Shown here piece after piece: positions 20,591-34,130 of a stretch of DNA of 64,000 nucleotides (position 1 is the first letter of the stretch; every line of letters starts with the position of its first letter). The notes beneath the pieces were generated by a model. That model worked only from the letters and a program-made list of their open reading frames with translations, made no database searches and had not been told where the DNA came from. Made by a program: the position numbers and the translations under genes. Origin of the DNA: Motacilla alba alba (taxonomy: Eukaryota; Chordata; Aves; Passeriformes; Motacillidae); the NCBI RefSeq assembly GCF_015832195.1, contig NC_052031.1:9797850-9861849 (forward strand). Reading direction: 5' to 3'.

Positions 20591-22268
20591 TTCCACCCTT
20601 ATATGCAATCAAAACTTCTGGCAGAGGAATTAAAAATATTGCTGGCAACTGTCAAAATCAGATGTGCTGAATGAGATGAGCACATTTTATTGTGTTTTAT
20701 CACATTTTGATATATTATTAAAATGTCAACATGGGTAAAACTGAAACAGAGGATAACACACTAGTAAAACATGATGGCTGAGCTTGTTTGATGGCTTCTT
20801 GTGAATTCCAGATCCTTATTATGTAGTCCACATAATATGGACTTTGCCAAAATAGTACATCAGACAATCCAGAGATGCTGTCCTGAGCCTGTCTCTTCTG
20901 TGTGAATGCATCACAGCCTCACAAAAGTGGATAGAATATAAAAAGACAGAGACTTTAGTTAATTTATCCATTCTCAAATCCATGTATAATCTCACAGTGT
21001 AGATATTTTGATTTCAGTTAGATGATTAATTTTAACTACTTAAGTGCTTCACTAAGTAAATGTGAGAAAAAAGAGTACATCATATGTCCTCATATAAATG
21101 CTCCCCGAGAATAGATCACAGCCACATTGGAAATGCAGTCAGTGTAAGGGATTCTTATACATCACAGACCTTTCTTTCATGGCATTTTTGTGTCTGAGGG
21201 TACTTTACTGATCTGAACATAAAAATTATAGCATCTGCTGGTTTCTGAGGTTAGGAAAAGGTGATTTACATGGATCCTTTACAACTGCCCATTGCTATGT
21301 TTCAAAGTTCATAGATCTTTAGCTTAAATTACAATTTCCTGTGCATGTATAAAAATCATGAAGGCTAACACGATTTTGCATAACAAAGAATAGCATACTT
21401 AAAGTGTGTCACATTTGGCATATAACACATGATGTAACAGTAACAATCTAAAGAAGTGGGAAATAGAAAACAAAGATTCCTTTATCCAACTCTGATTCAC
21501 ATAACATTTTTACACAGATATATTTAAATTCCTTAAGCTATGTCCTAAACAAGAGACTACTACTAAACCCTGTTTGCATAATTGGATTTTTAGTAATTAT
21601 AACTATTTTAGTCTTTTCCCTCTGTTCTCATACCTCTTGTCATTAAGAAAATGATTTAAGATTATAGTATACCATATTTGAGAAGAAGAGGTGATGTGAT
21701 GTAGAGGAATACAAATTATGATAGGAAATTTAAAACAATTGTGACCTGCAGACTTGCAGAAAATGAGGAATTTTAATATATTAAAATCAGCTACTGCTTG
21801 TCATTCACCAAGATGAAAATGCACAATGGACAGTCTTATTTCAACACTGCTCAATAATAAATCAACAGGCCAGACATGACTCAGAGTCTGCTCATAAATT
21901 AGTCTTTTGACATGGAACAAGGAGACACAAGGAAAAGGAAGGCAGAAAGAGAAAAGGAGATAAATAGCAAAACTATGCCTCGAGTGGCTTTCTGCTCTAT
22001 TGCTCTTAGACAGTTACATGAAATATTAAATAGTGAAATTACTGACAAAAAGAGTGTGTTAAACAAAGATGCTGTAATGGACCAAGTTATTGAAATCAAT
22101 GGTAGATTGGCTATAAATTGATGTAAGACCATTGTAGATGCAATTTAATTCCTTAAGATACAACAATAGGCCTAGAGTAGAGATGACTCCCATCTCACTT
22201 AGAATCCCCAAATTGGCAATTTTTAAAAACATAAAAGAATTTCTTATTCCTATCAATGGCAATAGCAG
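20591..22268. other. AT-rich unique-looking segment
   Basis: No gene or repeat family is recognised. Overlapping open frames on both strands at 21899-22132 have no recognisable domain. Confidence 0.5.
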
Positions 22269-22285
22269 AAAAAAAAAAAAAAAAA
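22269..22285 (+). repeat. Poly(A) run, 17 bases
   Basis: Uninterrupted A run followed by GACAG. No upstream retrocopy is recognisable. Confidence 0.85.
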
Positions 22286-24477
22286 GACAGATTAAATTGA
22301 CATAACATTAGGAATTTACATGGGTCAAATCTGCATGACAAAGAAGTCCCGCATTACACCTATAGTCAAGACAACCAGTTCTGTCTGTTTATCACCAAAA
22401 AACTGGTGTTTAATTTAGAGATCTCAATTATGGACTTCTTTTACCCAAAACAAACCCAGGCCTGTTGTGCTTAACTTGCAGTTGAAGGTGATGTTGGAGT
22501 GACATTGGCAGTGCGCTCTCCTCTGCCTGCCTCTGTTACATGCATATCTGAGGTGGCTCAGTTAAACTCAGAGACCTGGCAGATCTCAGCATCTCCTATA
22601 CATCCAGGACATTTTTACCAAATAAATGGGGTTCAGATGAAGAAATTCAGTAGATGAAACTGAGACAAATCTCTACCACATCAACGTGTGTAATGCAAGC
22701 CTGCAAACAAAATGAAGCAGGAATTATTACTGTGATTTCTGTGACTGTCAGCATTCAGCCGCTGCTAGTTTAGTAACAAAGCAGCACCTCAGCCCATCCA
22801 GCTGTATGGTATTTTATAGCAAAAAATGGGGTTGAGTTGCAAACTAAATAGCTGTTTAAGAATCTTAAGAACCTTGTCTGCATCTTAAATGCATTTTCAG
22901 TGTCATACTAGGAAAAACTGTGAAGAGAAGTAAGACAGGATGAGTTCCAGTAGTATAAAATTGAAACCAGTAGCAATGTTTTTTAATATGTGAAGCTGAA
23001 GAAATTGGAGATTTTGGAGAATTTGGGAGTATTTTGAGGTGGTATTAACACCACTGTTAAGAAATATACATGTCCTGACTCTGTTCTGTCATTGTGACTA
23101 AATAATAGTGGCAAATTAAGTGTTAAAAATTTCCGGAGAAAGAAATAACAGTTTTTTAAAAAGCATAATGGGCTCAATTAAGGATTCAGAAGCAACACAA
23201 ATGAAATAATTTAAGTTTACTTTAGTTATTATGATTTTAACTGCTTTGATAAGCCTCTGAGCATGGCCAGGATAAACAAAAAGCTTTAAATTTAGATTTA
23301 ATTGGGAACTCATTAAACTGTTATGTACCAGACTCTGTTGCTTGTGAAGTGTTTTATTTAACATCACATTTCTCAGTCCAGTGTGAGCAGGAGGGACTGG
23401 TTTGGCACACTGAGTGCAGACCTGCATCTAGCATTGATGATCACAAACACTATGCCAATGCAACCAGATGGCAACTGGTGGAGAAAAAATCAGGCCCACT
23501 CTACTATGCTCAAGATGTTTTCTTTTTGTGTGGGCTTTAATAAGCATGTTGCACCTATACTATAGACAGAATTGGCATATTCCTGTCTATTTTCCTTGGT
23601 TACCAGCATATTTCTGTAAATCAAAGAAACTCCTTGTGCCAGACTGATTGGAAGATGATATAGTTCAAAAGAGATTTACAGCTTCCAATATGAAGAATTT
23701 ATGGATAGAAGTAACATATCTTAATTTTCTACAAGAGCTTTTAAGTCTCCTACCAGAAAGGTGAAAGAGCCTGCAGAGATGAACAGCTAAAGTTGCCTTT
23801 ATGCAGTGTGGACAGTAACCTGCGGGTGATGACAGCGACAATGCATCAGGGTCAGAGGACAGATAATCCAGGAGGGCATTCTCTAATCCCAGCCCCTGAA
23901 ACATGATCCAGGGAGCCAAAATTTTTGCCCTTTCTAAGGAATTATCAACCTTTTTTCTGAAAACCTGGACTTATGTCTGTCTCAAATTACCAGTGAAAGG
24001 AAAATTACAAAAATGCACAGGCCAGGAGGAGCAAACCCCAGAGAGTTTACCATCTGGAATTTGCATTGGAGGATAACACGTAAGACCAAAAAAAACCCAC
24101 AAATTTAAATTTGAACTGTTTAATAAAATAAATTTTCTTAAAAGACAAATGTAGATCAGCAGGGATACTGGAAAAGTTCTGCTTTTCTCCCTTCTCCCAT
24201 CACAATCTGTTTTCTCTAGCTTTTCCTCCAGAAGACAGACTTCATAATTTGTCTGTATCCATGGCTGACACCTTCTTTTTTTTTTTCTCCAGTTGCCTCC
24301 CCACCATCTATTATATGGACTGTTTTCCTTTACAGTCAACATGTTTAATCAGCATCTTTCTCACTTAAAAGGAATAACATCTGACAGCCCAACCCAAAAG
24401 AAGTCAACCAGAAAACACAGGAAGAGGCATTGAAATGATCCATTTTGACCAGATATTGGTCATGAAAAGACAACAGT
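22286..24477. other. AT-rich unique-looking segment
   Basis: No gene or repeat family is recognised. A 123-codon minus-strand open frame (23971-24342) is basic at its N-terminus and has no recognisable domain. I treat it as chance. Confidence 0.45.
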
Positions 24478-24880
24478 TCAGCTTGTTGCCAGAGGCAAGA
24501 ATTGCTTTTTCTGGGTGGCTGAGTATTTGGGCTTCAGTTGCAGATGTGTGGGGTTTCCAGAACTTATGTTTCTGGTGGTCAGCATGATGAGTGGACAGGA
24601 AGAGCAGACAAATGAGCAGGAGGCAGTATTGCCACAGGTGACTGCAACACCTTGGTCCTGAGCCTGCAGCTCTTCAGCTGGACAGGAGCTGCAAGTGGTT
24701 GCTGCAGTGTCTGCATTTGGGCAGCTGATCTGTGCTGAGCATCCTGGTGCTGACACCACTGACACTGTGGAGTCTGCTCAGATGAATCACCAGGGAGAAG
24801 TGTGAGTGCTGGGAAACCAAGACCAACTCTGGAACTGGCAGCAAATAACTGGAAATTGTTACAGGAATAAGCAATTTGAG
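24478..24880. other. Moderately GC-rich patch, identity unknown
   Basis: This patch is richer in GC than its surroundings and has many CTGCAG/CAGCTG-type words. It is open over 95 codons on the minus strand (24478-24765), in a cysteine- and serine-rich frame with no recognised domain. It could be part of an old repeat or a conserved non-coding block. No splice structure supports an exon. Confidence 0.3.
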
Positions 24881-27401
24881 ATATGAAAAACTTTGATCAA
24901 AATTAGATGCCTTTTATCTTTTGTCTCTGCTTTTCTCTTGTCCCAGTAGATTTTTCCTGCTGAGGATCACATTGTAAAGAAACGGGGTGGCACTTGTCAG
25001 TATAGAATGGGTATGAACAAAACTAAGTACTGTTTATGCAATTTTTATGTTGTAAAGAAGAAATAGCAGAAATGAATAGTCAAATTATTTATTAGTTTTA
25101 GCTTTTGGTATTAATTTATCAATTACAATAAACAGAAAGTAGTGCATTAGATCTTTTAAAAACTGAAACATGGTTGGGTTGGGTTTTTTCATTTAGCCTA
25201 AGATCCCATCTTGCTGTTTTCTCCATTTCTCCATGTTGCTATTCCTCCATGATAGTCCCTAGTACCTTAAGGTACCTAGGACCTTACTTTCTTTCAAGGC
25301 CACTGAAACAAATATTTAAATGCCTGACACAGACACAGTGTTATCCTTATCACTAAAAATTATTTCTGTCATCCAGATGACACCTGCCCCAACAGCATTC
25401 TTGAAGTTTTCATACATTAATTTGCTCTATATTTTATTCTTTCAGTTGTCAAAATAAAAATAGGCTATCAAGCTAGAACTTTAAGACTTATATATGTTGT
25501 CACATTGAATGTTAAGGTTACTCTTTCGTGTGTTTTCAGGGTGATTTTCAGACTGACAGGGATGAGAAGTTACTTTGTTGAAATCAGGAGATCTCCTCTC
25601 ACCTCCCTATCACAATGAAGATTCATCAAGGTAGAAAAAGCAACTTTAGAAGAGTTAGACAGAAAAAAAAAGAAAAAGCAGTAACACAACAGTTGACAGA
25701 AGGGTGAAGAACTTCTTCAGGTCAAATTGAATCTCCCCTTTTTGATGGATAAGGGCATGAAAAGCTTGTCTGTCATATTCTTATACTAGCTGGGATAATA
25801 TTATGATTCAATTTCTTCACAGAAGGCAGCTGGAAAAGGACGACAATCCATTGCAGATATTCTTTTTTATCCAAATATTAGAAAAATAATGATCAGCTTA
25901 CACAAACTCAATTTTTTCTAAGTGCAGCATTTCTAATAGTGAACTGTAGCATTTTTAGAATAATTTATTTCAAGATAAAATTATTTCCTCAGAAATTAGT
26001 GGGACTCAGTTTAATGAGTGCTCCATCAAAGGGCAGTTATACATGAATCAGATCTAGGTTTGAAAGACTGTGTCTTCTAGTGAGATTTCACAGCTGTGTA
26101 TACTTCTGCAGATAATACCTAGAGCTACTTAGTACAGATTCATTTGATTTGACTTCCAGGTACATCTATGTTCCTGTGGTTCAGATCTCTCTGAAGACCA
26201 TGAGGGAACATTAATCTCAATTATTTACCTGGGCTTTAATTACTGCCTTTAGGACCTACCTACTGTGAGCAATATCCAGTGAAGGTACTCAAGAAGAGGA
26301 GCCTAGGGGTTTTTTTTGGGTTGTTCTTTTTTTTTTATCATGGACCAAAGTCTTGAGTGTTTTTTTATGTTCTTAAATGATATTGAAAAATATTGATTTG
26401 GCTGTGTTCTACTACTTCGAGTAGTCATTAGCAAGTGATTTGTAAAATATAACAGACTTTCTGTATCAAGAGTCTTTGTCAAACCTTTTGGACTCATGTA
26501 ATCTTCTTTTGAGTAATGTTAGGACATACAGCTTGTAATGTTTTCTTTCTTTCCACCAGCTTCAACATCCAAAAGGACGACAAAATACTTCTGAAAAAAT
26601 TTTATTTAATAATTTAACAATAGAGATACAAACACATGGATTTTGATCTTCATTAGTGATCTTGTTTACTTTTAAGATTTTCCCTGAGGTTTAATTTAAG
26701 AATCCTTAAGAGTTCCACTGTCAGATAAAGCTCTGTTGTACGACATTTGGCTGCTTATGCTACAGTTCAGAATGTTAATAGGTCTCTGCTTAATACACAT
26801 TAATTCAGAATGTAAGGGACACCAGACATATCTTCCCCTGAATTTTAAAGGCTAGAATTAGCTGAGGGGCTAAGACTTCTGTGCTGCAAATATTGCCATT
26901 TCTTACACCAGTGACTTGATTAGGTCAATACATATGCATAGGCAATATCTAGAAAGGATAATGAACTCCATGAACTTCAAGAGAGGCCCTTCTTTCCTGC
27001 TTCTCTTTGACTTCTAGCCATTTCACAGTAAGTCACGCTGTATTGTAAATTAGCAAAGAGGATTTGACCATTTTGTCTGTTGTATGATATTTATTAAAGT
27101 CTCACGATAGCATTATTTAACACTTCTTTTGGAATTAATCATAAAATAAGGAGAGCTTTATTCCTTTAGTTCAATATTGGCAGTAAAGAAATGGGGATAT
27201 ATACAAATCCAGAGAGAAAAAAGCCCACAAATATCATAACCCCAATGGAAAATACAATTAAATATGAGCTGCGTGCTTTTTCCAATCCTCCTCTATTTCC
27301 AGAAAAAGGGAATTATAAATCCCAAAGGGCATGAAAAGCTGTGGGAGTAATTATTCCTCACCCTACAAATTCACAGAGGAAATGCACTGTATTCAGATTT
27401 C
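24881..27401. other. AT-rich unique-looking segment
   Basis: No gene or repeat family is recognised. It holds short G/T-rich and poly(T) tracts (about 25178-25192 and 26310-26338). Confidence 0.5.
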
Positions 27402-27506
27402 AATCACAGAATGGCTTGGAAGGGATCTTAAAGATAATTCCAACCTCCTCCTCTCCACGGGCAGGGGCATCTTCCAGTAGACCAGGCTGCTCAAAGTCTC
27501 ATCCAA
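27402..27506 (-). mobile_element. CR1 3' end fragment, about 105 bp
   Basis: AATCACAGAATGGCTTGGAA, AGGGATCTTAAAGATAATTC, GGGCAGGGGCATCTTCCAGT and AGACCAGGCTGCTCAAAG follow the reverse-complement CR1 3' UTR in order. The copy is heavily 5'-truncated and reaches only into the 3' UTR. Confidence 0.85.
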
Positions 27507-28475
27507 AGGGAACTGAAATTAAGAACTTGACTTACTTGAATCCTACTAAAAGTTTTCTATGTATTTTTTTATCACTTTTTGTCTTTTTACCATGGTTTTA
27601 CAATTTGTTCAGTATCATCAGCCATAACCCAGACAGCTACTGAGTTAAGGCCTCTAAAGTACTACATGTAACAGCATTTATGGCACATACCAAGCAATTA
27701 CTTATATTTAAAGGGAAACATTATTAGAGTGATAATTTTTGCTGTCTCAATCAAACTGTGTTTTATAGATCTGCTACTTAGCCATGCACTACACTCTTTT
27801 TTCACTGCAATTATATTTAGTGAATCAACATAAAATAACCAGACAACATGTTGCAATGATTTAAAGAGCTTTTTGCAATAGCTTTTCTATAAAATTTTAA
27901 TGAGTACACACAAAGTGATAGGCTTGTGTATTCTATAAAAAGCAGACAAATCTGCAGGTAATTTTTGCAGAACTTCTACAGAGATTATTAAAAACAATAT
28001 TTTACTGATGTTTATGAAACTAAACAGCTCCAACATCCTACCAATGTTTTATTGGCTAATAGTTTTCAAAAGTTAATTTTTGAAAGAAATGGAAAGAGAG
28101 AGAGAACAATTTAAATTCCATACATAGGCTTTCAGCTATTATCACTTACAAAAGAATAAAAAAGCATAGCTGAAAGAGTTTGGTACTGTTCATGTACACT
28201 ATTGATATGTACACATCCCTCATTAAGCCCTGAGAGGGTGCTGGAAAACTCAGAGTCCCCTGAGAACTTTCACAGAAGTCCTGCACCCGTTGAGCCCCAC
28301 CCCTGAATCCACATGGAAGTTGTTTCAACAACTACAGGCTTGTCAATCCACTTGCATTTTTATCCATGCCTTCCAGAAAACAAAGGAGTCTGACTAGTGC
28401 ACATCTGCAGTGTCACTATAACATCCAAACTTCCTGACTGTTCAGATTTGTGGTCATGAGATAATCATAATAATA
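27507..28475. other. AT-rich unique-looking segment
   Basis: No gene or repeat family is recognised. A short GA repeat (GAAAGAGAGAGAGAAC) lies at about 28091. Confidence 0.5.
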
Positions 28476-28705
28476 TAAACAAACAGACAAAACAACACAA
28501 ATACACACACACACCCAAAAACCTAAAAAGCCAAACTACCCCAGCCAAGTGAAAAAGAAGAAAAACAAAATCAAACACAAAAAAAAAAACCTAACACAAC
28601 CCAAACAAAGAAACAAACCCAGAACCTAAACAAAAACAAAAACAAAATTAAAAAAATCCCAAAACTCACAAAAAAAGTCAACCAAAAACCCAGCACCCTA
28701 AATAA
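28476..28705 (+). repeat. A/C-rich low-complexity tract
   Basis: An irregular mix of A-runs and C or AC dinucleotides, including a (CA)n stretch at about 28501-28514. It has the same type and strand composition as the tracts at 12480 and 39185. Confidence 0.85.
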
Positions 28706-30790
28706 CAGGGAAGGAACAAAACTGAGAAGGCTGAGAAGCAGTTGAACCTACTTAAAATTATTTCTGAAATCCATGGTAATTATGTCACCTGTTGACACTC
28801 TTCTTCTTCTTCTGCCCTTCATCAATACAAATCCAAACAGTTCTTTAAGTTTTCGTTTAACAACTGCAATGCTCCATGACAAGCAGATGTAACTCAGAAC
28901 GTGCAGAAGGGAGGTATTTCTTTCATACCCAAACATACTCAATCTCTTAATTCTTCTTTTCTCTATGTGGCCTGAACTCCCAAATTGTACTTTTGATATC
29001 TGCAGTTTTGGAGGGTGGAATACTGAGTGCCTTGTGAGGCAAGTGGCTTGCACTGCAGGTCACAAGGAGGGACATTCTCCAGCTGCTGTGCAACCTCTTT
29101 AACTTCCCAACTGCCTCCTTCTTTCCTTCTTTGGCCAGAACAGCTTCCATCTTGGATGAAATGGATTTTAACTCCCTCCATGACTGAAATGAATTTCAAT
29201 TGAAACTGTATCCATGCTTGGCCTTGTAAGCCAGTTTTGTGTTCTTGCACTTAGTATTTCCTTAATAAATGAGACATAGCAAAGAACATGTGACTTACAT
29301 TAACCAGTGGCAACAGTTATTTAGGAAAATATCAGATTTGCACTTATAGGTCCAGCTGTTTCTCTAGGCAACAAATCTACATGAAAATCCATTGTGGATG
29401 TAGAAATTTGTAAAATGGGAGTATTCCTGCTGTGACATGTTTAGATTCTCTGATACAAGCAGAAACAAAGATGGCTAAAAAGAAATCATGTAGCTTAGCT
29501 TGCCGAATAATTAATTTCCCTAGAAAAGAGTGCAACATGCACTAACTAGGACAAATTACTTAACCTTCTCATCACTGCATGTTGTAAAATTACTTTTGGC
29601 TGAAGGAACATACAATGGACTGCTCAAACCCAGCCAGTAAGCTTCTTTTACAGTAAAAAGGTAAAATTTACTGGCTGCATCTTGCTTCATCAATACATGA
29701 TCAGGTGCATACTGAATACTATGTAATATCCTACAATTAAATATATATATATCTTTAAAAGACAGAAACTATTCTGATTAAATATTTGTCCTTAATTATT
29801 TTTGTTTCTTAATCAATATTGAATTACATATCTTTAAAATAATTTTTTCTTTTGTTGTCAGATGCACAGAAAATTGGAATGCAATTTGCTGTCTGTAAAA
29901 TATACATTAGTTTCTTAATTCATATCATAGACTATATTTTCAAGTGACACAAGGCCCTTATTCCTCTTGCTTTCAAAAGACGATGAATTGAAATAATTTT
30001 ATCCTTAGACATACTGCAATAGAGAGAGCACACAGTTATGATCTGGAGAGAGTGCTATTGACTAAAACAGGAAATAGGAAAACTTATAGCAGAGCTATAC
30101 CTTGAAATATAAAAAAACAAAAACAAAAAAGAATTAATTAGATTATTCAGGGCAAAGAACTCAGATGCCAGTTCTCTGATCGTCATGCTGTGCTCAGATA
30201 GGAATCCAAAAAATGGCCTTATTTCATCTTTGATATTTCATTCTGTTATGCTTAGCAGGAAGCCACTGCACTCACTAAGGCAAGGTAGGTTATCCTCAGC
30301 TGTGTGCCAAATTGCATTCAAATAAGCTCAGAGTATTCTAGTGACCAGCAATCACTAACTTGTCAACCTCCTCAATCTAACCTCTCTTTTCTCTTATATA
30401 ACCCACATGCCAGAATTATGTTTGAATTCACTATAGTCATTTTGTTATTTCAGTTCTATCCAGGACATTTCATTTTGGCTGTAACCTCCGGATTTTGGCA
30501 CCAGCTCTGCATTGTCCTTCACTAGTACTTGTCTGAAATAGAATAATTTGAATTTTTACATTTAAACTTTTCCTGAACTCCTTCTTGAGGATGTCTTTTT
30601 GTCTTTAAAGTATACAAAATCATGTCAGATCTTTCTTTCTCTCATATCAATTCCAGCTTTAAGAAGATAACCTTGTGTAAAAACCTGTCATAAGCCAGAA
30701 ATATGAAGAACAAGAGTTTTATTCTATGCGAGACGTCTACCATTTCATTGTGCGCATGTTATACTGACATAAATGGACACCAGTCTCATT
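28706..30790. other. AT-rich unique-looking segment
   Basis: Minus-strand open frames of 67 to 101 codons overlap at 28748-29250 in different frames, with no recognisable domain. A short AT repeat lies at 29743-29753. ACAAATTACTTAACCTTCTC (about 29550) resembles part of a MIR SINE, but too little matches to call it. Confidence 0.45.
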
Positions 30791-31392
30791 CACAGAATCA
30801 CAGAATCATGAAATTGTTAGGGTTGGAAGAGATCTGGGGATCCAAGGCAGGGTCACCTAAAGCAGTTACACAGGAACACATCCAGGTGTGTTTGGGGTGT
30901 CTCCAGAGAGGGAAGCTCCTTGACCTCCCTGGGCAGCCTGTTCCAGTGCTCTGCCTCACTCAGTGTAAAGAAGTTCCTCCTCGTGTGTAGATGGAACTTC
31001 TTGTGTTTATGGTCATTGTAACTCACCCTGTTGCTGGGCACCACTGAAAAGAGCCTAGCATGATCATCTTGGCACCTGCCTTCGAGACATTTATATGCTT
31101 TAATGAGATCCACTCTGTTTTCTCTTGTCAGACTAAACAGGCCCAGCTCCCACAGTCTCTCCCCACAAGAGATGCTGCAGACCCCAAATCATCTCTGAAA
31201 TGGCTCTTCACTGAACCATTTCCCAACTTACCTCATCTTTCATGTACTGAGAGCCAAGAATTGGACAGAGCACTCCAGATGTGCCTCACTAGGGCCAAGT
31301 AGAGGGGGAGGATCACGTCCCTCAACCTGCTGGCCACTCTTCCTGATACAGGCCACACTCTTCCCTATGCACTCTTCTTGATGCAGGATTCA
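30791..31392 (-). mobile_element. CR1 LINE 3' end with C-terminal RT, about 600 bp
   Basis: On the plus strand it starts with tail octamers (CACAGAATCACAGAATCATG) and a GTTAGGGTTGGAAGAGATCT block, then runs back through the 3' UTR into ORF2. The RT C-terminus is open for 86 codons on the minus strand (30853-31113), with GRCQDDHARLFSVVPSNR and EHWNRLPREVKELPSLE. Similarity fades near 31392. It is one of the better preserved CR1 copies here and differs in sequence from the split plus-strand copy, so it probably belongs to another subfamily. Confidence 0.92.
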
Positions 31393-33555
31393 TGTTAGTT
31401 CAAACAGACATGAAACAAGTGAAATATTAAAAACTTTGATCCCATATAAAATCTCTTATCCTGACCCAAGGCCTTCAGAGTTCATAAGAAACTTTTTGCT
31501 TACCTTGAGGGACTATTGAGTAGATTCTTACAATTTAGTTTTCAGGCTTTTTGCTTTTTTTTTCTTGGAAAGCACTGAGATAAAATGCTTATTGTCTGAA
31601 TTGTGTTCAATATCTAAAAGGATGGGAGGTTTTTCATACTACCAAAATAGCTCCTTACAGTACTGTTTCTTCTCTGTTTATTGATCTGCTTTAACTTAAC
31701 ATTATCAGAAATGTACAGAACATGGGAATTCTAAAATTTAATTCTCCTCACTGTGGCCAAGTAGTTCTAGTGCAGTGGCAGCTTCAGTTATAAATTCTGC
31801 AATATTCTGGTCCTGGCGTCACATCCAAAATTTTTTCAGATTAACTAGCTTGTGATACCAGGAAAGTGATAGTATGATATTTGACCATTCCATTGGGCAT
31901 CCTTAGTTAATCCTCAACTACCCTCAGATCTGATCAGATTTAGATCACTTGATTTTAATTTTGTCTGACCATGGAGATACATATGTATCACAGACATACA
32001 TATACAGATCATAAGTGCTCCCAGAGAACCTTTGAGTATTTTTCTTTTTATAATTCATGAATAGGTACCAAGTAATGATCATTTCCAGTCACTGTGCTGG
32101 GATGAATCCAAATCAGATCATATTTCTTTAATTATCCAGTCTTCCAACTGCATCTTTTTCTTCATAAAGAACAAGAGAGAGTTTTCCTTTGCTGATAAAG
32201 CCAGTTGTGTTCATTAGACAATGAATAGTTAATGAATTATACAAAATGAAAAATTGACTTGTTTTGATAAAGTGGACAAAACAAATATTGACCTACACAT
32301 CTCTTGAAATTTTCTATGTACAGACTGTACATTTAAACTGGCTGCAGTCAAATCAACACCTACAGATACTTTTTTTTGACAGATTTATTTCTGGGGCCTT
32401 TTTTCCCTTCTAAGTGTACATTCCCAGAAAAAAACATGGTGTTCTTTGACAACGAGTATGTATTGCCCAAGAACTAGGTGGAATTCTTTGACACAGAGTG
32501 AATTGCTCATTAATGCAAAACGTGGCTTTTTCATTTTATTCGTGCTTCCTGAAACACCAAAACACTTCACGAATGGACAGCCTGGCACTTCTTGCAGGGT
32601 AAAGTCATTTAATTCCACTGAGCTCCTGATATATTGGTAATGTCAGGCTGTCACGTCATGGAACCTGTTCTCATGTGGAATGGCTCCCAGCAAGCATTTC
32701 TATTGCTCCTGGTCAAACCCTGTGCAGCACTCTGCCATGAATAGCTTCATGCATCCTGCACATTTATTTCCTGAATTATAGGCCATACACTGGCCAGATT
32801 CACATTTCATTTTGATAACTTCTTTTGTTAACCAAGGTTGAATTGCCATGACTGCAAACATTGTTATATGGCCTTAATAAATATGTTGAAGAGGTATGAT
32901 TCAGTATTATTATCTTTATTGACATAGGTTTTAATTCAAGTCATTTACTGAATAGCACTTATGTCCATCTGATCTTCCATAATAATTTCAATGTACAAAA
33001 AAACATTGTAACACATTGGTTTATTTTTCAGCATATGGCCTTGGATATCTCATTTGAAAATCTGCATCTGAAATACTGAGAAATGCAGAAAGATGTACTG
33101 AAAGAGTGCTCATTAGAGCACATCTGCTTTGCTTCTGAGGAGGGCAGCAGTCTCAGGCAGGTTGTTTCATGTTTGTTTACAAAAGAATGTTCTCTTTCTG
33201 GGCACTTCAACAATATGAAATACACAATTCAGCACATTGAGGTCAGCAATCTTTTTTCAACCCTGGAAGCAGGAGAAAAAGGGCTTTTTTGCTGTGGGAG
33301 GAAAAAGAAACAAACAGCAAATTGGTCTCCCTAGTTTGTGTCTTCTTGTGAGAAAGAGCAATTGTGTTATGAAGCAGGTTAGTTCTGCCAGGCTTTAGTA
33401 ACACCCTTGCCTCACTCATCATAACCTGTTTCCCCCTCTCTATAACAATATTCAATGAGCATTGCCGCATGAAACATGACTGCTTGAGCACAGTATGAGT
33501 AGAGCACTGAAAGAATGCATAAATACTGCACTTTGCAAGACTTTGTAAGGACTTT
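31393..33555. other. AT-rich unique-looking segment
   Basis: No gene or repeat family is recognised. Opposed open frames at 32385-32640 and 33028-33491 overlap on both strands and carry no known domain. Confidence 0.5.
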
Positions 33556-34130
33556 TCATAGGATCATAGAATTACTTAGGTTGAAAAAGACCTTTAAGAT
33601 CATCATGTTTAACCTAATATTGCCATGTCCACCACTAAGCCATGTCCCTAATACTACATGTCTTTTAAACACCTCCAGGGATGGTGAATCAACCCCTGGG
33701 CAGCCCATCCCAATGCTTGACCATCCTTTCCATGAAGAAATTTTTCCTAATATTCAATTTACACCTCCCTTTGTGTGGTTTGGAGGCCATTTCATTTTGT
33801 CCTATTGCTTGTTGCTTCGAAGAAGAGACCAACCCCCACCTCTTATAATTTCCTTTCAGGTAGTCTGAGGTCTCCCTGAGCCTCCTTTTCTCCAGGTTAA
33901 ACTGGAGAAACTGCTCCTCACCAGACTTGTGCTCTAAACCCTTCCCCAGCTCTGTTCCCTTCTCTGGACACATTCCAGCATCTCAATGTCTTTTTTGTAG
34001 TGAGGGGCCCAGAGCTGAGAACAGGTTTTGAGATGTGGCCTCTCCAGTGCTGAGTAGAGGGGCACAAGCACTTCCCTGGTCCTGCTGGCCACACTGTTCC
34101 TGATACAGTCCAGCCTGCCTTTCCTCAGTA
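33556..34130 (-). mobile_element. CR1 LINE 3' end with C-terminal RT, about 575 bp
   Basis: The plus-strand start is CATAGGATCATAGAATTACT, a CR1 tail. Two overlapping minus-strand frames carry the C-terminal [22 protein letters not shown], then [16 protein letters not shown] (33934-34149), and after a frame change LEKRRLRETSDYLKGN and CKLNIRKNFFMERMVKHWD (33689-33973). The frame change near 33940 and a small deletion break the ORF. The 5' edge lies near 34130. Confidence 0.92.

Noticed and set aside
23971..24342. A 123-codon minus-strand open frame
   Set aside because: It has no recognisable domain, no splice or promoter context, and a length within chance expectation for this composition.
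29400..29600. MIR-like words (TTTGTAAAATGGGAGTA and ACAAATTACTTAACC)
   Set aside because: The two words occur in the wrong order for a single MIR copy and each is short, so chance matches are more likely.
33515..33868. A 117-codon plus-strand open frame
   Set aside because: It runs antisense through the CR1 copy at 33556-34130, whose minus strand carries the recognisable RT.
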